A stretch of 64,000 nucleotides of DNA from Albimonas sp963977235 (GTDB lineage Bacteria; Pseudomonadota; Alphaproteobacteria; Rhodobacterales; Rhodobacteraceae). A program made the position numbers and the translations under genes. This document shows positions 59,738 to 64,000 of this stretch, one piece after another. How positions within the stretch are numbered: the first letter of the stretch is position 1; every line of letters begins with the position of its first letter. The stretch is from assembly GCF_963977235.1 (NCBI RefSeq), contig NZ_CAXBOD010000007.1, forward strand, positions 53,152 through 117,151, in the 5' to 3' direction. The notes beneath the pieces were generated by a model, which ran no database searches, was not told the DNA's origin, and saw nothing but the letters and a program-made list of their open reading frames with translations.

Positions 59738-62605
59738 TCAGTGCGCCTCGGCCCAGCTGGCGCCCTGGCCCGCGTCGACCACCAGCGGGGTGGAGAGGTC
59801 GACGGCGGGCAGCGCGGCGCCCTCCATCGTGCGGCGGATGGCGGCGATGGTGTCTTCGGCCTCGGTCTTGGGGACCTCGAACAGGAGTTCGTCGTGGACC
59901 TGCAGCAGCATGCGGCCCGAGAGCTTCGCCTTCGCCATCGCCTCGGGGACGCGGATCATCGCGCGGCGGATGATGTCGGCCGCCGTGCCCTGGATCGGGG
60001 CGTTGATCGCGGCGCGCTGGGCAAAGCCCGCGCGGGGACCCTTGGCGCCGATCTCGGGCGTGTGGATGCGCCGGCCGAACAGGGTCGAGACGTAGCCGGT
60101 CTCCTTCGCGCCGGCCACCGTGGCGTCCATGTAGGCCTTGATGCCGGGGAATTTCTCGAAATAGGCGTCGATGAAGGTCCTGGCCGCCTCGCGCGGGATC
60201 CGCAGGTTGTTCGACAGGCCGAAGGCCGAGATGCCGTAGATCACCCCGAAGTTGATCGCCTTGGCCTGGCGGCGGATCTCGGGCGTCATCTCCTCCATCG
60301 GCACGCCGAAGACCTCCGAGGCGGTCATCGCGTGGATGTCCTGGCCGTCCCTGAACGCCTGCTTCAGCGCCTCGATCCCCGCGATATGGGCGAGGATGCG
60401 CAGCTCGATCTGGGAATAGTCGAGCGAGACGATCACGTTCCCGGGCTCGGCCACGAAGGCGGCGCGGATCTCGCGGCCCATCTCGGTGCGCACGGGGATG
60501 TTCTGCAGGTTCGGGTCGGTCGAGGCCAGCCGCCCGGTGGAGGTCGCGGCCAGGCTGAACGAGGTGTGCACGCGCCCCGTCTCGGGGTTGATATGCTCCT
60601 GCAGCGCGTCGGTGTAGGTGGATTTCAGCTTCGAGACCTGGCGCCAGTCCAGCACCCGCGCGGCGAGCTCCGAGCCCTGCTCGGCGGCCAACGTCTCGAG
60701 GATGTCGGCGCCGGTGCCCCAGGCGCCGTTCTTGCCCTTCTTGCCGCCGGGCAGCTGCATCTTCTCGAACAGGATCTCGCCGAGCTGCTTGGGGGAGCCG
60801 ACGTTGAACGTGTCGCCGGCGAGCTGATGGATCTCGGCCTCGAGCCCGGCCATGCGCTGGGCGAAGCGGCCCGACATGCGCGAGAGGTGCTGGCGGTCGA
60901 CCTTGATGCCGGCCATCTCCATTTCGGCCAGCACCGGGATCAGCGGCCGCTCCATCACCTCGTAGACCGAGGCGAGCCCCTCGCGCGCCAGGCGCGGCTT
61001 CAGGATCCGGTGCAGGCGCAGGGTGACGTCGGCGTCCTCGGCGGCGTAGGGGGCGGCCTTGTCGACCTCGACCCGGTCGAAGGTGATCGCGGACTTGCCG
61101 GTCCCGATCAGCTCCTTGATCGGGATCGGGCGATGGTCGAGATGCGCGTCCGAGAGCGTGTCCATCCCGTGCCCGTGCAGCCCCGCGTCGAGCGCGTAGG
61201 AGATCAGCATGGTGTCGTCGATGGGCGCCACGGGGACGCCGTGGCGGGCCAGCACCTTGAGGTCGTATTTCAGGTTCTGGCCGATCTTGAGGATCGCGGG
61301 GTCGACCAGCATCGGGCGCAGGATCTCGAGCGCCTCTTCGCGGTCCATCTGGCCAGGCGCCTTCTCGGCCGCGCCCAGCAGGTCGCCGTCGCCGATCATG
61401 TGGCCGAAGGGGACGTAGCAGGCCTCTCCGGGCGTGACGGAGAGGGAGACGCCCACGAGGTCCGCGACCATCTCGTCGAGCGAGGTGGTCTCGGTGTCGA
61501 TGGCGACCTCGCCGCGGTCCTCGATCTTCGCGATCCAGGCGCGCAGGGCGTCGGCGTCGCGCACGATCTCGTAGGAGGCCGGGTCGATCGGGGCGGTGAG
61601 GGCGGGGTCCTGCCAGTCGGCGGAGGCGGAGGCCGACTTGCCGCCGGTCTCGCCGCGGGCCTCGGGGCTGGCGCCCTCGGGGGCGGCGGCGGACGGCAGG
61701 TCGGTGACGCCCAGCCGCTCGGCCACGCGGGCGGTGAGGGTGCGGAACTCCATCAGACGCAGGAAGCCCAGCAGGGTTTCGGGCTCGGGGTCGCGCAGGG
61801 CGAAGGAGTCGAGCGGGTCCTCGACCGGGACCTCGGCGCACAGCGTCACCAGCTCGCGCGAGGTGCGGACCTGGTCGGCGTTGTCGATCAGGGTCTGGCG
61901 GCGCTTGGGCTGCTTGATCTCCTCGGCGCGGGTCAGCAGCGTGTCGAGGTCGCCGTATTCGTTGATCAGCAGGGCCGCGGTCTTCAGGCCGATGCCGGGC
62001 GCGCCGGGGACGTTGTCGACCGAGTCGCCGGCCAGCGCCTGCACGTCGATCACCCGCTCCGGGCCCACGCCGAATTTCTCGCGCACGCCGTCCGCGCCGA
62101 TGATCTCGTCGGCGGCGCCCTTCAGGCCCGGCTTCACGATCGAGATGGCGTCCGTGACCAGCTGCATCAGGTCCTTGTCGGAGCTGACGATCGAGACCCT
62201 GGCCCCGGCCGCCTCGGCCTGGCGGGCGTAGGTGGCGATCAGGTCGTCGGCCTCATAGCCCTCCATCTCGATGCAGGGCATGTTGAAGGCGCGGGTGGCG
62301 TCGCGGATCAGGGCGAACTGGGGGCGCAGGTCCTCGGGCGGCTCGGGGCGATGCGCCTTGTATTCGGGATAGATGTCGTTGCGGAAGGTCTTGGCGGAAT
62401 AGTCGAAGATCACGGCCGCGTGGGTCGGGGCCTCGGCGTCGTTGGCCGCGCGCGCCTCGAGGATCTTCTGGAGCATGTTGCAGAAGCCCGCGACCGCGCC
62501 GACGGGCAGGCCGTCGGACTTGCGGGTCAGGGCGGGCAGCGCGTGGTAGGCGCGGAAGATGAAGCCCGAGCCGTCGATCAGCTCAAGACGATCGCCGGGT
62601 CCCAT
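59738..62605 (-). CDS. polA: DNA polymerase I
   Basis: A 955-residue repair and Okazaki-processing polymerase with all three domains. The 5'-3' exonuclease includes F-R-A-Y-H-A-L-P-A-L and M-E-G-Y-E-A-D-D-L-I-A-T. The 3'-5' exonuclease retains V-A-I-D-T-E-T-T-S-L with its catalytic D-x-E, so proofreading is probably active. The polymerase has V-S-L-D-Y-S-Q-I-E-L-R-I-L-A-H (motif A), K-A-I-N-F-G-V-I-Y-G (motif B) and L-Q-V-H-D-E-L-L-F-E (motif C). AGGAGGGG precedes the ATG. Length typical for alphaproteobacteria. Confidence 0.98.
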   Translation of the reverse strand: MGPGDRLELIDGSGFIFRAYHALPALTRKSDGLPVGAVAGFCNMLQKILEARAANDAEAPTHAAVIFDYSAKTFRNDIYPEYKAHRPEPPEDLRPQFALIRDATRAFNMPCIEMEGYEADDLIATYARQAEAAGARVSIVSSDKDLMQLVTDAISIVKPGLKGAADEIIGADGVREKFGVGPERVIDVQALAGDSVDNVPGAPGIGLKTAALLINEYGDLDTLLTRAEEIKQPKRRQTLIDNADQVRTSRELVTLCAEVPVEDPLDSFALRDPEPETLLGFLRLMEFRTLTARVAERLGVTDLPSAAAPEGASPEARGETGGKSASASADWQDPALTAPIDPASYEIVRDADALRAWIAKIEDRGEVAIDTETTSLDEMVADLVGVSLSVTPGEACYVPFGHMIGDGDLLGAAEKAPGQMDREEALEILRPMLVDPAILKIGQNLKYDLKVLARHGVPVAPIDDTMLISYALDAGLHGHGMDTLSDAHLDHRPIPIKELIGTGKSAITFDRVEVDKAAPYAAEDADVTLRLHRILKPRLAREGLASVYEVMERPLIPVLAEMEMAGIKVDRQHLSRMSGRFAQRMAGLEAEIHQLAGDTFNVGSPKQLGEILFEKMQLPGGKKGKNGAWGTGADILETLAAEQGSELAARVLDWRQVSKLKSTYTDALQEHINPETGRVHTSFSLAATSTGRLASTDPNLQNIPVRTEMGREIRAAFVAEPGNVIVSLDYSQIELRILAHIAGIEALKQAFRDGQDIHAMTASEVFGVPMEEMTPEIRRQAKAINFGVIYGISAFGLSNNLRIPREAARTFIDAYFEKFPGIKAYMDATVAGAKETGYVSTLFGRRIHTPEIGAKGPRAGFAQRAAINAPIQGTAADIIRRAMIRVPEAMAKAKLSGRMLLQVHDELLFEVPKTEAEDTIAAIRRTMEGAALPAVDLSTPLVVDAGQGASWAEAH

Positions 62606-62635
62606 CGGGCCCCTCCTGTGGCTGGGGCGCGGGCC

Positions 62636-62842
62636 TTACGAGGCCGCGCCGGTGTCGGCGGTTCCACTGTCGGCGGGGCCGTCCTTGAGGATGAAGCGCT
62701 TGTCGCAGTAGCCGCACTCGACAAAGCCGTCCTCGGCGGGGATCTGCAGCCACACGCGGGGGTGGCCCATGCCGGGGCCGCCGCCGTCGCAGGCGATGCG
62801 GGTTTTCTCGACGATCTCGGTCTCGGGCGCCTCGATGGTCAT
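62636..62842 (-). CDS. CHCC zinc-finger protein, NDUFS6-type
   Basis: A 68-residue protein with C18, H27, C43 and C46 in the order of the zf-CHCC family (I-A-C-D-G-G, M-G-H-P-R-V-W-L, V-E-C-G-Y-C-D-K-R-F). The mitochondrial member is NDUFS6, an accessory zinc subunit of complex I, and the Paracoccus complex also contains this protein. The bacterial gene commonly lies outside the nuo operon, as here. GAAGAGG precedes the ATG; polA follows 30 bases on in the same direction. Confidence 0.88.
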   Translation of the reverse strand: MTIEAPETEIVEKTRIACDGGGPGMGHPRVWLQIPAEDGFVECGYCDKRFILKDGPADSGTADTGAAS

Positions 62843-63138
62843 GCAGGCCTCTTCTCAGGGGTGGCGTCGGCTGGGGGCATCATAGCGGCGACGCCGGGAC
62901 GGGCAAGGCGTGCCGCGGCTGTCGAGGCGGGGCGCGAGGCCGCGCCGGGGCGGGACGAGACGCGAGGCCGCGCCGGAGGAAGCCGCGCGTCGGGCCGCGC
63001 GCCGCTGGCAAGGGTCCGCCCGCGCGGCGCGGCTGGCGCGGGGCGTGTTGCGAGGGGCGCCAGGCGCGGGCGCGGCGCCATGGCCCGGCGCGGGGGCGCC
63101 GGGGACGCCCGGCGGGCGCGTGCGTCGCGATCCGCGCC

Positions 63139-63966
63139 TCAGCCGCGCCACAGCTTGCGGCGGACGGCGCTTTCGGCGTCGGCCGCGAGGTTGGCGGCGA
63201 GGTCGGCGCCGGGCAGGAACCGGGCGGCGACCTCGGGCTCGGGCGGGTTGGCGGCGCGGTCGAAACCGCGATCCTTCCAGCGCTCGAACAGCAGGGCGTC
63301 GGCGGCGTTTTCCTTGAGGATCGCGGTGGTCTGCGCCTCGCTCAGGTCGGAGACCGACAGGCGTTTGACGTGGCCCACGTTCTCCGAGGCCACCACCGGG
63401 TCCACGCCCAGCTCCTCCGAGATCCCGGCCAGCGCCTCGTCGCAGCGCCGGTAGCCGCCCACGAAGTGAAAGCCCTGGAAGGCGGCCTCGAGATACAGGA
63501 ATCGCGCGCGGGTCGAGAGACGGTAGATGCCGGGATATCCCACCTCGAAGAAGCGGTGCAGCAGGAAGCGCGCGATGGGATTGCGCCGCTGGGTGCCCCG
63601 CCAGGCGTCGAACTCGCCGGGGGCGGGCTGGCCGCGTTCTTCATGACGCGCCCAGCGATAGTTGTAGAAGCTGACCAGGTAGGAGACCGGATCGCGCAGC
63701 AGCACCGAGCACTTCACCTCGCGCCCGGGGAACTTTTCGGCCAGCGAGCGCGACAGGGAATGGCCCGAGACGGCGCGCACGCCCGCCAGATCCTCGGGCG
63801 CAAGACCCCGATAGCGGTTGCCGATCACGTCGCGCAGCGGGTTGCGCCAGCGCGGGGCCAGCAGGAAGCCCTCGCCCAGGGTGCGCGCGAAATGCCGCTC
63901 GACCGTGGTGCCGGCGCATTTGGGGACGTGCAGGAAGAAATGCACGGGCGGCTGGGGCGAGGTCAT
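63139..63966 (-). CDS. Sulfotransferase family protein
   Basis: A 275-residue P-loop protein. F-F-L-H-V-P-K-C-A-G-T-T-V (5'-phosphosulfate loop, residues ~10-22) and V-L-L-R-D-P-V-S-Y-L-V-S-F-Y-N-Y (3'-phosphate site) give the normal PAPS-binding order of sulfotransferase_2-like enzymes. A C-terminal region contains V-S-D-L-S-E-A-Q-T-T-A-I-L. It shares the P-K-C-A-G-T loop with the protein encoded at 41089-41919 but little else, so the two are distant. GAAGGAG precedes the ATG. Acceptor unknown; envelope glycan or lipid sulfation is the usual role. Confidence 0.88.
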   Translation of the reverse strand: MTSPQPPVHFFLHVPKCAGTTVERHFARTLGEGFLLAPRWRNPLRDVIGNRYRGLAPEDLAGVRAVSGHSLSRSLAEKFPGREVKCSVLLRDPVSYLVSFYNYRWARHEERGQPAPGEFDAWRGTQRRNPIARFLLHRFFEVGYPGIYRLSTRARFLYLEAAFQGFHFVGGYRRCDEALAGISEELGVDPVVASENVGHVKRLSVSDLSEAQTTAILKENAADALLFERWKDRGFDRAANPPEPEVAARFLPGADLAANLAADAESAVRRKLWRG

Positions 63967-64000
63967 CGGCGGCTCCTTCGCCTTCGCTGCTAGCCGAGCG

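Noticed and set aside
59462..63454. A plus-strand open frame of about 1330 codons opposite polA
   Set aside because: Low-complexity Gly/Arg/Leu/Val composition and complete opposition to polA, whose motifs are unambiguous.

Overview
This 64 kb window is chromosomal DNA from a very GC-rich alphaproteobacterium, most probably a Rhodobacterales (Rhodobacter/Paracoccus-like) species. The lineage call rests on: a complete 14-gene nuo operon interrupted by several extra frames, as known from Rhodobacter capsulatus; a NuoE with a helix-hairpin-helix tail; a DUF5337 gene beside nuoF; an LdtR-type winged-helix regulator; an SdhE flavinylator; a CHCC zinc-finger protein of the NDUFS6 type; and an NDUFAF5-like protein. 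No plasmid, prophage or CRISPR signature was seen.

Layout. 1-9.5 kb: a divergent acyl-CoA synthetase start, then a catabolic block (TAXI-type TRAP transporter, acyl-CoA dehydrogenase, MmgE/PrpD protein, amidohydrolase-2 protein, SDR oxidoreductase) and an FkbM-type methyltransferase. 9.5-11.6 kb: an AraC-type regulator divergent from 4-hydroxybenzoate hydroxylase (pobR/pobA). 11.9-16.1 kb: yajC-secD-secF and a glycosyltransferase. 16.2-21.1 kb: aspartate aminotransferase, EamA exporter, XRE regulator, ROK sugar kinase coupled to sdhE, and an LdtR-like regulator. 21.1-27.4 kb: an accessory pocket with decayed IS5-group and IS3-family transposases around a divergent pair, a substrate-binding protein and a large chemoreceptor. 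27.4-30.2 kb: a small conserved protein, an M20 dipeptidase, a TerB-like protein and tRNA-Asp. 30.6-51.2 kb: nuoA-N with seven candidate extra frames (one of them only 31 codons), then birA, coaX and rnj. 51.4-64 kb: cyclopropane fatty acid synthase, a 56-residue membrane protein, hemH, the NDUFAF5-like protein, comF, grxC, a nitrilase-family hydrolase, a serine hydrolase, polA, the CHCC zinc-finger gene and a second sulfotransferase-like gene.

How it fits together. The centre of the window is respiratory complex I: all 14 core subunits, plus two candidate satellites further on. Catabolic genes on the left probably import an organic acid, activate it with CoA and oxidise it. The most unusual observations are a sulfotransferase-like gene translationally coupled to nuoJ, a 31-codon frame that exactly bridges nuoD and nuoE, and a 162-nt imperfect inverted repeat between hemH and the NDUFAF5-like gene. 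In that repeat's paired sections every imperfect pair is a G-U wobble if the minus strand is transcribed. These are candidates from reading alone; no database search was run.
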